Part shown: in pieces, positions 24,888-34,035 of the stretch | How the letters are laid out: the number at the start of each line of letters is the position of its first letter | How positions within the stretch are numbered: position 1 is the stretch's first letter | NCBI RefSeq assembly: GCF_003412465.1 | Contig: NZ_QTJV01000006.1 | Coordinates: 248,001 to 312,000, forward strand | Reading direction: 5' to 3' | DNA: 64,000 nt | DNA from: Chitinophaga silvisoli | GTDB taxonomy: Bacteria > Bacteroidota > Bacteroidia > Chitinophagales > Chitinophagaceae | Translations under genes and position numbers: made by a program | The notes under the pieces: model-generated | Seen by the model: only the letters and a program-made list of their open reading frames with translations | Told to the model about the DNA's origin: nothing | Databases searched by the model: none

Positions 24888-25892
24888 TTATAACACTTTA
24901 TAAAAATGCGGTTTATTCCTGATGATCACCGGGCTATACTTCCACAATGCCCACACATTCTTCGTCAGGCCCCACACCTGCGGCATATACTTAAACGGAT
25001 TCCGGCCCTTCAGCAAATTCTCAATGATACTCCCGAAAAAGAATACCGGTACCGCAAAACTATAATTCAATAATAGGAACAGAAACCAAAACACCCCAAA
25101 CTGCTTTCTCACCCGCACATGATTTGACAACATCACCTGCAATGCCTTCCTGTCAAACAATCCCTGGTACCCCTTCTCCTCTGAATCAAACGCCTCGCCC
25201 GTGGTCTCTCCCTGCAAATGCACAATATTGATATCTCCAAAGATGGCCAGTTTACCCACCTTTTTAATCCTGCTACACCATTCTACCTCTTCCGCATACA
25301 GGAAGAAATCTTCATCCATATATCCCGCCTTCTCCAGCGTACTCCGCCTGATCATCAGGTAAGCGCCACTGATCCAGTCCACCTCATGTATACTACTTGC
25401 CTGCTGCACATTAGGTACCTTCGTCTTCATCTTAAACGCTACCCATCTCAGTACTTTGCCCCAATATGGCAATGGCAGTAAATGATTCAGACCTCCCTTC
25501 ATAAAATAGTTCCCGGAGATCTGCGTACTATGATCCGCGTTCAACTGCTGCACCCCACACGCCGCAAACTCACTCATGCTAAAGCGCTGTACACATTTGT
25601 CCAGAGCGCCATTCAAGATCAGCGTATCGGGATTTAACAACAACATGTATTCCCCCCTGGCGGCACGCAGGCCTGCATTATTCGCTCTCGAAAACCCGCC
25701 ATTATAACCCATCTCAATCGCCCTGATAAACGGATGCCTGGCCACTATCCGGGCCAGGCTCCCTGGGGCCGACTGATTATCTACCACAATTACTTCGTAA
25801 CTGATTTCTTTCGTCTGACTCACGATTGTATCGATACAATCATTGATCAGTCCATGACTATTATAATTGACTATAATGACAGATAACTGCAT
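24888..25892 (-). CDS. Glycosyltransferase family 2 (rhamnosyltransferase-like)
   Basis: 334 residues. SVIIVNYNSHGLINDCIDTI and VVDNQSAPGS form the nucleotide-sugar site, the DxD-equivalent is NPD at residues 87-89 (LLLNPDTLIL), and DWISGAYLMIRR with EDFFLYAEEVEWCSRIKKVG is the typical acceptor and catalytic region of the WbbL/rhamnosyltransferase subgroup. The C terminus has a hydrophobic segment (FWFLFLLLNYSFAVPVFFFG). It is 3 bp from the upstream GT2 gene, so the two are cotranscribed and probably add consecutive sugars. Confidence 0.92.
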   Translation of the reverse strand: MQLSVIIVNYNSHGLINDCIDTIVSQTKEISYEVIVVDNQSAPGSLARIVARHPFIRAIEMGYNGGFSRANNAGLRAARGEYMLLLNPDTLILNGALDKCVQRFSMSEFAACGVQQLNADHSTQISGNYFMKGGLNHLLPLPYWGKVLRWVAFKMKTKVPNVQQASSIHEVDWISGAYLMIRRSTLEKAGYMDEDFFLYAEEVEWCSRIKKVGKLAIFGDINIVHLQGETTGEAFDSEEKGYQGLFDRKALQVMLSNHVRVRKQFGVFWFLFLLLNYSFAVPVFFFGSIIENLLKGRNPFKYMPQVWGLTKNVWALWKYSPVIIRNKPHFYKVL

Positions 25893-25895
25893 GAA

Positions 25896-26849
25896 CTATG
25901 CTTTAGGTTTAGGTGCAAACAAAAAAGAAAATCCACTCGCCAGTTTGGACAATGGCCCAAACTTCAGCCAGCCCTCAGGGAAGATCCGCTGCCATCTCAA
26001 CACATAATTCGTGACCAGTGGCAATGGCCCTTCATAACCTGCACTACGAATATCCATCACACCTTTTATCTTCATATTCCGCAACAGGCGCCAGAAGAAA
26101 TCATACACCAGCACACTCCTGAAAGCCCTTTCTCCCATCTTCTGCAACACATAAAAATACTCCGGTATAAACACCTCTTTTACCCCATGCACTTCCTCCG
26201 TAATCTGCTCCTTCCCCATCCCTACATAACACAAAGGCTCGGGGATATACGTAAATCCCGGATGCGCATTCAGCAAACGGATATAGAAGTCTACATCCAC
26301 CGTCCAGCGCACTTTTTCATCATACCGGTATGCCGGCTTATTCCGGTGAATGACCACACTCGGTGGCCCCACAAGATTATCGAACAAGACATTTACCGGC
26401 GCTTTGGCAAAGGCTTTCCTGAACCAGGCCGGAGATGTCATTTCCTTTTTCTCTCCCGTAAAAAGATAGTAATTATAGTATGCAGCATAAGCGAAATCGT
26501 GTTCAGGATGATCATCCAGCGCCTTACACAGGGTAGCCAGTGAATGCGGATGCATAAACCAGTCATCGTCATGCATGATCTTGATATATTCCCCCTGCGC
26601 CAGATCCAGACAGGTATTCCAGTTGCCCGGCATCCCCCTGGCCGGCACATTTTTATAATAACGAATAGGCAGTTCCTGCATAAACTCATTTACCAGCTGC
26701 TCCACCGCGTTGTCCGGACTATCATCTGTAATCACCACTTCCAGCTCTTTCAGGGTCTGTATGGTCAGTGAATCCAGCAAACGACGCAGGTAATCCACCT
26801 GTTTATACGCAGGAATACATATCGAGACTTTTATCTTATAAGGGTTTTT
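25896..26849 (-). CDS. Glycosyltransferase family 2
   Basis: The ATG at 26849 (MKNPYKIKVSICIPAY) is chosen over one nine codons upstream because GT2 proteins normally begin shortly before the first strand. The Asp triad is at residues 95-97 (MHDDDWFMHP), and GMPGNWNTCLDLAQGEYI precedes it. It is the first gene of a three-gene minus-strand unit (two GT2 and a small secreted protein), divergent from the flippase. The donor is unknown. Confidence 0.9.
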   Translation of the reverse strand, partial: KNPYKIKVSICIPAYKQVDYLRRLLDSLTIQTLKELEVVITDDSPDNAVEQLVNEFMQELPIRYYKNVPARGMPGNWNTCLDLAQGEYIKIMHDDDWFMHPHSLATLCKALDDHPEHDFAYAAYYNYYLFTGEKKEMTSPAWFRKAFAKAPVNVLFDNLVGPPSVVIHRNKPAYRYDEKVRWTVDVDFYIRLLNAHPGFTYIPEPLCYVGMGKEQITEEVHGVKEVFIPEYFYVLQKMGERAFRSVLVYDFFWRLLRNMKIKGVMDIRSAGYEGPLPLVTNYVLRWQRIFPEGWLKFGPLSKLASGFSFLFAPKPKA

Positions 26850-26989
26850 CATGTTCAAAATTGTCTTATGGTTCAATAGCCTTTACAGGTAAAGACTCAT
26901 TTTGTATTTATTGCAAAAAATCAGCCGGATGCTGTTCCGCGCCGCCGGCACCGCATCCCGAATGAGTCATCCCCTCTATAGTAAGGCAT

Positions 26990-26997
26990 TATATTTG
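26990..26997 (+). promoter_or_regulatory. -7 promoter motif, flippase direction
   Basis: TATATTTG fits TAnnTTTG, 105 bp before the flippase ATG at 27103. The leader would be about 100 nt. Confidence 0.4.
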
Positions 26998-27102
26998 AAG
27001 ACAGACCGCAAGATATAATAATCCGAAATTATGAATACCTTTAATTTTTGGTTGCAAAGGATTTTGGATCACTTTTTAAAAAATACAGCTAGCTTTTAAT
27101 AT

Positions 27103-28602
27103 ATGAGTACCATCAGGAAAAAAGGTATCATTACAACGATCTTCATTTATGCCGGATTCTTATTAGGAGCGCTGAATACTTACCTTTACGCCAAATATTT
27201 TGCACCCGATCAAACAGGCTTAACCCGCGTATTACTTGAAATCACCCTGCTTTTCAGCAGCTTCGCCCTGCTGGGTACCAATACCATCGTGGTGAAGTTT
27301 TTTCCCTATTATAAAAATTATCATAAGGAGAACAAAAGTGAACTGGTCACCATCTCATTTGTCTTTTCCACCATTGGCTTCCTGATTATCCTGCTGAGTT
27401 TCACAACGTTTATGAAACCCCTGATCCTTCAGAAGTTCGGTGGCAAATCCCCTCTCCTCGTAGAATATTTCTATCTTGTATTCCCCCTCACATTATTTCT
27501 TACACTGTTCCAGGTACTGGAGGCACAAACCTGGACCATACAGAAAGGTCATGTAGCCAATTTTCTGAAAGAAGTGTTGTTCCGCGCCATCAATACCATC
27601 CTGAACCTGCTATTCATAGGGGGCCTCATTTCATTCCCGCTGTACGCCGATCTCTTCAGCTTTCAGTACTTTGCCATCTTTGCAGCACTGATCATTTACC
27701 TGCTGTTTGCCAGGCAATTAAAGATGTCTTTTAAGATCAGCAAACTCACCCAGCGCCTCTGGAAGAAAATGCTGCCTTACAGCCTGTTCATCCTGGGCAG
27801 TAATGTGATCACCCTGCTGAGCACCACTATGGACAGCATTGTGATTTCGAGCTTTATGGGACTGGATTTCACCTCCGTCTTTGTGAATACACAATACATT
27901 TCCAACTTTATCGTGGTCCCTTACAGGGCAGCCCTCAGCATGCTGGCCGGCCCTATTTCACAGGCATGGAAAGACAAGGATATGTTAAAACTGGACAGGA
28001 TCTATAAGAAGACCTCCCTGAACCTGCTCATCGCATCCAGTTTCATCTTTGCCATGATCATGCTGAACTGGGATGACCTGCTGAACTGGGTAAATCCAAA
28101 CCCGATCTATCATCTAGGCAAACCGGTGATGTTCTACCTGGGACTCTACCAGGTGATTGAACTGGGTACTGGTATGAACAGCGCCATCATCATTACTTCG
28201 AGGAGATGGAAATTTGAATTGTACTCAAACATCCTCCTGCTTACCCTCACACTGCCGCTCACCTATATCCTCATCAAAACACATGGAATGGTAGGTGCGG
28301 CACTCGCCACCCTGATTTCCAGGACCGTCTTCAATGTGATCAGGTATATCTTCCTCTATAAAGTTTATCATTTACAGCCTTTTACTAACAAGACTATCCT
28401 GGCGGTGCTGCTGCCCATAGCCGTATACCCCCTGGTAGCATATACCATTCACCTGGATAACCCGTTTTTGGGACTGGTGGCCAGGTCCGCAGCATTTACT
28501 GCCATCTATGGGGTACTGCTCCTGCAACTGAAGATCTCTGAAGATGTAATGCAGGTATGGGGTACAATCAAAAAGAGAGCCTTTGCCGTGATAGGCCGCT
28601 AA
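27103..28602 (+). CDS. Wzx-like oligosaccharide flippase
   Basis: 499 residues with about 14 membrane helices, the architecture of the polysaccharide transporter (MOP/Wzx) family. It starts with IRKKGIITTIFIYAGFLLGALNTYLYAKYF, and other typical stretches are LLGTNTIVVKFFPYY and the central NVITLLSTTMDSIVISSFMG. It flips undecaprenyl-linked oligosaccharide across the inner membrane. With the GT2 genes on both sides it forms the core of the surface-glycan region. No Wzy polymerase is evident, although the YfhO protein has a similar topology. Confidence 0.88.
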   Translation: MSTIRKKGIITTIFIYAGFLLGALNTYLYAKYFAPDQTGLTRVLLEITLLFSSFALLGTNTIVVKFFPYYKNYHKENKSELVTISFVFSTIGFLIILLSFTTFMKPLILQKFGGKSPLLVEYFYLVFPLTLFLTLFQVLEAQTWTIQKGHVANFLKEVLFRAINTILNLLFIGGLISFPLYADLFSFQYFAIFAALIIYLLFARQLKMSFKISKLTQRLWKKMLPYSLFILGSNVITLLSTTMDSIVISSFMGLDFTSVFVNTQYISNFIVVPYRAALSMLAGPISQAWKDKDMLKLDRIYKKTSLNLLIASSFIFAMIMLNWDDLLNWVNPNPIYHLGKPVMFYLGLYQVIELGTGMNSAIIITSRRWKFELYSNILLLTLTLPLTYILIKTHGMVGAALATLISRTVFNVIRYIFLYKVYHLQPFTNKTILAVLLPIAVYPLVAYTIHLDNPFLGLVARSAAFTAIYGVLLLQLKISEDVMQVWGTIKKRAFAVIGR

Positions 28603-28865
28603 GAATTATGCATTCTAGGGGTGCAAGGCATTAGGCATTGCGTTTATACATATGCGATTGTATAACAGCCGTGGGCATCTGGTTTACGCAGGCCAGGACC
28701 TGATAGCAGCCAGCATGGAGAGGGTGTTTTTACCCTGATTTGGTAGGATGCCCCTGATAATTAAATCAAAAAAATTTACCTTTATGTAAAGAGGTTAACT
28801 CTGTTCGGGACAATAAGGACAAATCTGTGCTAATGAGGCACTACGTACGCAATCTATACCTATTT

Positions 28866-31800
28866 ATGAAGCAATTACTCTTATTCAGCTTTTGTTTGTT
28901 AATGTGGCTGAACGTTTGGGGACAAGCTGGTTTTACAGCACCGGATACCGTTTGTATTAATGACCCCGTGAATATCACCAATACATCTGTAGGGGCAAGT
29001 ACCTATTACTGGAATTTTTGTGGGTATGACCTATACGGTACCCCTACACTCACTGATCTGGGAAACCCCGGTAGCCTGCTCTATGTGCCCACTTTCATTA
29101 CCATCCAGCAGGACAACGGCATTTGGTACGGCTTTGTTTCTAACTTCGGTAAGAACAGCATTGTCCGGCTTACCTATGGTAGTAGTCTGCTCAACACCCC
29201 CACTGCGGAGGATCTCGGTAGTTTCAACGGGGTGGTACCGCAATATACTGAAGGTCTCCAGGTGGTAAAAGACGAAAACGGCTGGCACCTGATCGTAGTC
29301 GGCGGCCACACGACCCCTTTAGCCCGCATCATCAAGGTGGACTTCGGTACTAGTCTTGGCACCGCCCAGGCGAGTCTGACCGCAACCAACTGGGGGAATA
29401 TCGGTACTACACTAAACTACCCTACAGAACTCACCATCATCCAGGAAGGCGATGAATACTGGGGACTCACAGTAAACGCGGACGACAACACGGTAACCCG
29501 TTTTTACTTCGGTAAGAACTTTACCAACCCTCCTACTGCACAAAACTTAGGCAACGTGACCGGTACCCTTAACTGGCCCTCCGGGATCTATGCTGCTAAA
29601 TACAATAACAAAAATTACATCTTCATCACCAGTACATACTCCGGTACCCTCGTCCGCATGGACTTCGGCAGCTCTATCGGCAATACGCCTGTCAGCACCG
29701 ATCTTGGTAATGCCAGCGGCGTACTCACCCAGCCCAGGGATATCACCATCATCAATGATTGCGGCAATTTCTACGGCATCGCGGTCAACAACCTTACCCA
29801 CGATGTAGTGAGAGTCGATTTCCCCAGCGGCATAGAAGGTCCTATCACAGGTTCTAAGCTGAACATCAGCGGTCTGACCTTCCCCCACTCTATCTCTACC
29901 ATGTTCAGGGATGGTGATAACCTGTATTCCATGATTGCTGATGCGGATTCACACAAGATCTTCAGACTACAGTTCAACAGCTGTACCAATTCCAACACCC
30001 CATCTTCCACTAATGCGACACCGCCATCACCAATCATATACGATTCAGCAGGAGTGTACAGCATTCACCTGCTCACCAACGAAAGTCTTTCCACCCAGTC
30101 GTCTTTCTGTAAAGAGGTGGTTGTACTGGCACCGCCAAAACCAAAGCTTGGCAATGATACCGGTACCTGTGGTGTAGGAACGGTGACACTCGATGCAGGT
30201 GAAGGCAGAACTTATTTATGGAACACCGGTGCCAAAACCCGTACCATCGTCGTATCTACAACAGGTGATTATATCGTTACGGTGAGCAATGGCTACTGTG
30301 AGGGCAGGGATACTATACATGTCGCCATCAACCAGCCGCTGGACCTGTCCAATACCGCGGTGACCAATGTAGATTGTGCAGGCAGCTTAGGTCAGATCGA
30401 TGTAAGACCTACCGGAGGCACCTATCCATATACCTATTACTTTGATGGCACCAATAAGGGTACAGATTCATTGAATAAAAACCTGGATGCAGGCATGTAC
30501 ACCATCAGGGTTACAGATGCTATAGGATGTGAGATCTCGCAGACATTTACCATCACAAGACTGACCTCCATGACGAAGCCAAACCTGGGCAGGGATACAG
30601 GTACCTGTAATACTACATCCGTCACCCTCGATGCCGGTCCCGGTCTTACTTATAAGTGGAGTACAGGCGAAACAACCCGTACCATCGATGCTACTTTCAC
30701 CGGTGACTTCAGCGTAACCGTGAGCAATGGCTTTTGCGAAGGCAGCGATACTGTGCATGTAACCGTCAGCAAACCGCTTTCCCTTTCCAACACAGTCGTG
30801 ACCAATATTGATTGCGGTATTGAACTGGGCCAGATTGAAGCAATGCCTACAGGCGGTGTTTACCCCTATACGTATTACTTCAATACCCAGAACAAGGGCA
30901 GCGATTCCCTGTATCCTAAACTGGATCCCGGTACTTACAATGTGAAGATTATAGATGCCGTAGGGTGTAGCCTGGCGCAGCCTTTTACGGTAGTAGAACA
31001 CACTGCCAACATCATTAGGGCTACCGCGAGTGGTACGAAGCCTACCTGCTATGATGCGACCGATGGCTCTATTACGATCCAGATCAATAAAGGTGTACCG
31101 CCGTTTGAATATACCATCGATACATTCAAAACTGTGCAGACATCGCCCGTGATCACAGGCCTGCAACAGAAGAATTATCATATTTATATCCGCAATGCGG
31201 TATGTATCGACAGCGTCAGCATCGAACTGCCGGCACCGGCTCCGCTCAAAACAGGGGTGGCCATCACCAATGAACTCTGCGAAAGAGGGAATGGAACAAT
31301 CGAAGTAAACCCTTCAGGCGGAACCTCTCCGTACAAGTTCTATTGGGGCAGTGACCTGATGACGCAGACCCATATCTCCAATCTCAGTGCAGGTACCTAT
31401 TCGATTTTGATCAGGGATGCACAGAACTGTCGCCTGGATTCTATTGTGACAATTGAAAATAATGATGTAGCTGCCATTCATATCTGGAATAATGATACCA
31501 CTATTAATATCGGGCAGTCAGTAACCCTGAAAGCTACGAACGGATTGGATTATGTATGGACACCGGATGAGAGCTTAAGTTGTATAGACTGTGCTTCGCC
31601 AGTGGCAACGCCTGATTCTACTATTACTTATGTGGTAAGTACGCTGACAGGATTGAATTGTATTCCAACTGATACAGTGACAGTCACAGTGACGCATTAT
31701 AAGAAGTTGTTTATACCAACAGCGTTTACGCCAAATGGTGATGGACAAAATGATGTGTTCAGGGTGAAAGGATTGGGGATTGCTTATTTTAGTATGCGGA

Positions 31801-31979
31801 TCTTTAACAGGGTAGGTAACCTGGTGTACCAGACAGAAGATTATAGTAGTGGATGGGATGGTAAAGTGAGGGATGAATTAGCGCCGGTAGGAACTTATGT
31901 GTATATGATCCAGTATGGGTTTTATGGCGAAGAAATGCATCCGCAAATGGAGAAGGGAACCGTGACGCTGATCAGGTAA
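28866..31979 (+). CDS. T9SS-secreted adhesin-like protein with SprB-type repeats and CHU_C sorting domain
   Basis: The start at 28866 (MKQLLLFSFCLLMWLNVWGQ) gives a good signal peptide; an in-frame ATG at 28833 is the alternative. The mature protein has an N-terminal propeller-like section of five or so repeats (YGSS...TDLGN), then a 146-residue unit (LGNDTGTC...SNGYCEG...TGGTYPYTYYF) present twice in tandem at about 30138 and 30576, a third related unit, and the C-terminal CHU_C (gliding-motility type B) sorting domain FIPTAFTPNGDGQNDVF. That signal sends it through the type IX system to the cell surface or medium. It may be involved in adhesion or gliding; this is inference. Confidence 0.9.
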   Translation: MKQLLLFSFCLLMWLNVWGQAGFTAPDTVCINDPVNITNTSVGASTYYWNFCGYDLYGTPTLTDLGNPGSLLYVPTFITIQQDNGIWYGFVSNFGKNSIVRLTYGSSLLNTPTAEDLGSFNGVVPQYTEGLQVVKDENGWHLIVVGGHTTPLARIIKVDFGTSLGTAQASLTATNWGNIGTTLNYPTELTIIQEGDEYWGLTVNADDNTVTRFYFGKNFTNPPTAQNLGNVTGTLNWPSGIYAAKYNNKNYIFITSTYSGTLVRMDFGSSIGNTPVSTDLGNASGVLTQPRDITIINDCGNFYGIAVNNLTHDVVRVDFPSGIEGPITGSKLNISGLTFPHSISTMFRDGDNLYSMIADADSHKIFRLQFNSCTNSNTPSSTNATPPSPIIYDSAGVYSIHLLTNESLSTQSSFCKEVVVLAPPKPKLGNDTGTCGVGTVTLDAGEGRTYLWNTGAKTRTIVVSTTGDYIVTVSNGYCEGRDTIHVAINQPLDLSNTAVTNVDCAGSLGQIDVRPTGGTYPYTYYFDGTNKGTDSLNKNLDAGMYTIRVTDAIGCEISQTFTITRLTSMTKPNLGRDTGTCNTTSVTLDAGPGLTYKWSTGETTRTIDATFTGDFSVTVSNGFCEGSDTVHVTVSKPLSLSNTVVTNIDCGIELGQIEAMPTGGVYPYTYYFNTQNKGSDSLYPKLDPGTYNVKIIDAVGCSLAQPFTVVEHTANIIRATASGTKPTCYDATDGSITIQINKGVPPFEYTIDTFKTVQTSPVITGLQQKNYHIYIRNAVCIDSVSIELPAPAPLKTGVAITNELCERGNGTIEVNPSGGTSPYKFYWGSDLMTQTHISNLSAGTYSILIRDAQNCRLDSIVTIENNDVAAIHIWNNDTTINIGQSVTLKATNGLDYVWTPDESLSCIDCASPVATPDSTITYVVSTLTGLNCIPTDTVTVTVTHYKKLFIPTAFTPNGDGQNDVFRVKGLGIAYFSMRIFNRVGNLVYQTEDYSSGWDGKVRDELAPVGTYVYMIQYGFYGEEMHPQMEKGTVTLIR

Positions 31980-31995
31980 TGGAACCAGGTTAAAT

Positions 31996-32030
31996 AAAAA
32001 AGGTGTGGTTAAAACAACCACACCTTTTTT
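31996..32030. terminator. Bidirectional terminator between convergent genes
   Basis: AAAAAAGGTGTGGTT (31996-32010) pairs perfectly with 32016-32030 over a 5-nt loop. The T-run on either strand serves the adhesin and the GT2 gene. It is not related to the palindromic repeat family. Confidence 0.9.
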
Positions 32031-32099
32031 ATTTTAAATAAGAATAACCGTTAAAAAGATTTTCATTTAAAAAATAAATGCTCTTATAAGTTTAACCTT

Positions 32100-32990
32100 T
32101 TATGATATCATGGCTTTCAACTTCATCTTCGCCTTCTCTACATAAGGGAAATAAAACCCCGCCACCGTTGGCCACAGGCTCGGAAAATCCATCGCCTTTG
32201 CCGCCTTCACCCACAAGCGTCTATTTTCCCAGCTAATCTTTTCAATCTGCAATCGCTGCAACCAGGCCTTACACACATGCAGCTCCGCATGCCCGGCAGG
32301 GGTATCCAGGCTTGCCGGCAAGGGCACCTTATTCACCTGCTCATGAAAGAAGATCGCCCCCCTCACCCACTCATCGCCGAAGTTGCCATTCGAGAAATGT
32401 AAAAGATCTACATCATACACAACCGCCACCGTATATACTTCAGAGATCCGCAAACTTAGATCCAGGTCATAAAAATGGAACCCTTTCAGATCAGCAGTAT
32501 TAAACGGAAACTCCTGCCAGATTTTCTTGCGCGTACACAACCATACGCCATCCAGGCACTTCACCGGCACAACGACATCATTCTTCCCCGCCGGGCGCAG
32601 CAAAAACTTCCTGTCCTTGCCAGTAGGCAGCCGCTGATAGATATTACAACAATCTGCCTTTGGCTGATTCGTCCACCAGCCAGAAATCGTTTTACTTTTA
32701 TAACGGCTACCTGCAATTCCGATCAGTCCCAACTTTGCATCCGCTTTAAAATGCGAGAGCACGCACTGGCCCCAGTCCTTCGTCAGGAACTCCACATCGT
32801 CATGCATGAAACAGATTGTATCGTATTGCGCTTTTGCGGCACCTGCATTATAACCAGCTCCCATGCCGCCTAAAGCTTTGGCATTGTCAATGATAATCAC
32901 TTCATGTTCAACCCCAACAGTAGCATGGATATTGTCAGTCACCGTGCGCGCACGTTGAGGATCAATGGAACAAATAACGATTGAAAGCAT
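32100..32990 (-). CDS. Glycosyltransferase family 2-like protein
   Basis: 296 residues. A GT-A fold with SIVICSIDPQRAR, GGMGAGYNAGAAKA and the metal-binding HDD at residues 63-65 (ICFMHDDVEFL). The C-terminal half (KCLDGVWLCTRKKIWQEFPF, GFHFYDLDLSLRI) resembles the NTP-transferase/GT2-like proteins with a WD motif in surface glycan loci. It stands alone on the minus strand, convergent to the T9SS protein. The substrate is unknown. Confidence 0.82.
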   Translation of the reverse strand: MLSIVICSIDPQRARTVTDNIHATVGVEHEVIIIDNAKALGGMGAGYNAGAAKAQYDTICFMHDDVEFLTKDWGQCVLSHFKADAKLGLIGIAGSRYKSKTISGWWTNQPKADCCNIYQRLPTGKDRKFLLRPAGKNDVVVPVKCLDGVWLCTRKKIWQEFPFNTADLKGFHFYDLDLSLRISEVYTVAVVYDVDLLHFSNGNFGDEWVRGAIFFHEQVNKVPLPASLDTPAGHAELHVCKAWLQRLQIEKISWENRRLWVKAAKAMDFPSLWPTVAGFYFPYVEKAKMKLKAMIS

Positions 32991-33152
32991 GAAGCAGAAA
33001 AGAATTTAAGTTTAACAAATTGTAGGTGGAAATATGCAATTAGAATACCGGATTCGGCTGACAATTTAAATAGTATGTATTCCCCTCTCGTAAATTTTTC
33101 GCTAAGGTAGTGTTTTTAATTCCGCCGCGGCGGCCTGGGTTAAATTTTGAAC

Positions 33153-33803
33153 TCAGTTGATCCTCCCCGCTCCTACAAAATACTTCTTCCAGTAGGTCTC
33201 ATTCAGGTCACTGATCATCACGCCTGAACTGGTAGAAGCATGTACGAACTTAGAATTATCCAGGTATACCCCTACATGCGAGACCTGCGATTGATTGATC
33301 TTAAAAAAGACCAGATCACCCGCTTTCATCTGCGCATTACTCACTTTCTTTGACTTGTCATACAAACCAGAAGATGTACCGGAAGAATTGACACGGAATA
33401 CGGTGCTTAATAATTGATTGGCAAAATTACTACAGTCAATCCCCGACTTGGAGCGACCGCCCAACTGGTAAGGCGTACCCCACCAGTCTTCAATAAAATA
33501 AAACAAATTGGCATTCAGCACCGTCTCTACCGGAACATCCAGCAGCTGCGCATATTTGAATTGCCACAAAGGTGCGTTTTCCACGTAAGTACTGGCGGCC
33601 TGGGAAAAACTCACTTTGGCATAGCTGACGGTAGTCGTCTTAGCATTGCTGGAAGTAGTAAAGCCATCGAGAAATTCCGGGGAAGAGCTGGAAGAAGTGG
33701 TCCTGGATTTTTTGGAAGTAGGGGCATTTTTAACAACAGAACACGAACTTGCTGTTAACAGAAAAATACCGATCACCCAAATAAATCCATTTCTTCCTGG
33801 CAT
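33153..33803 (-). CDS. NlpC/P60 cell-wall peptidase lipoprotein
   Basis: 216 residues. A lipoprotein-like N terminus (FLLTASSC, Cys21) leads to a Ser-rich linker and a C-terminal NlpC/P60 domain. Catalytic Cys124 is in SGIDCSNFANQLL, and His176 is in SHVGVYLD, with His188 in KFVHAS. GTPYQLGG before the cysteine is also typical. It is a gamma-D-glutamyl-diaminopimelate endopeptidase acting on peptidoglycan in the periplasm. It is divergent from dnaE. Confidence 0.92.
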   Translation of the reverse strand: MPGRNGFIWVIGIFLLTASSCSVVKNAPTSKKSRTTSSSSSPEFLDGFTTSSNAKTTTVSYAKVSFSQAASTYVENAPLWQFKYAQLLDVPVETVLNANLFYFIEDWWGTPYQLGGRSKSGIDCSNFANQLLSTVFRVNSSGTSSGLYDKSKKVSNAQMKAGDLVFFKINQSQVSHVGVYLDNSKFVHASTSSGVMISDLNETYWKKYFVGAGRIN

Positions 33804-34001
33804 ATGTGCTTATAGTTATTATTTGAGCTAAATTACTAATAATAATTGTTTTTAAAGTGTTCTATTTGGATTTGAAAAGGGAATGAGCGGTGAAATTCCC
33901 TGCTTAAAGCAAGTTTCCCGCTATCCCTATGCAGTGGCTACTTTGCCTTTCCCAGCCATCCTCTCCACATCCCCCGGAGCCCCTTGTGGATAATTTTTAC
34001 C

Positions 34002-34009
34002 TAACTTTG
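34002..34009 (+). promoter_or_regulatory. -7 promoter motif of dnaE
   Basis: TAACTTTG fits TAnnTTTG, 26 bp before the dnaE ATG at 34036. A TTG lies 15 bp upstream of it, closer than usual. Confidence 0.5.
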
Positions 34010-34035
34010 TGCCTGAAGAAACGGAATTTTGTGCC

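Noticed and set aside
33122..33133. 12-bp palindrome CCGCCGCGGCGG between a GT2 and the NlpC/P60 gene
   Set aside because: Short and of low complexity, with no related copy elsewhere in the window; too little to call a site.
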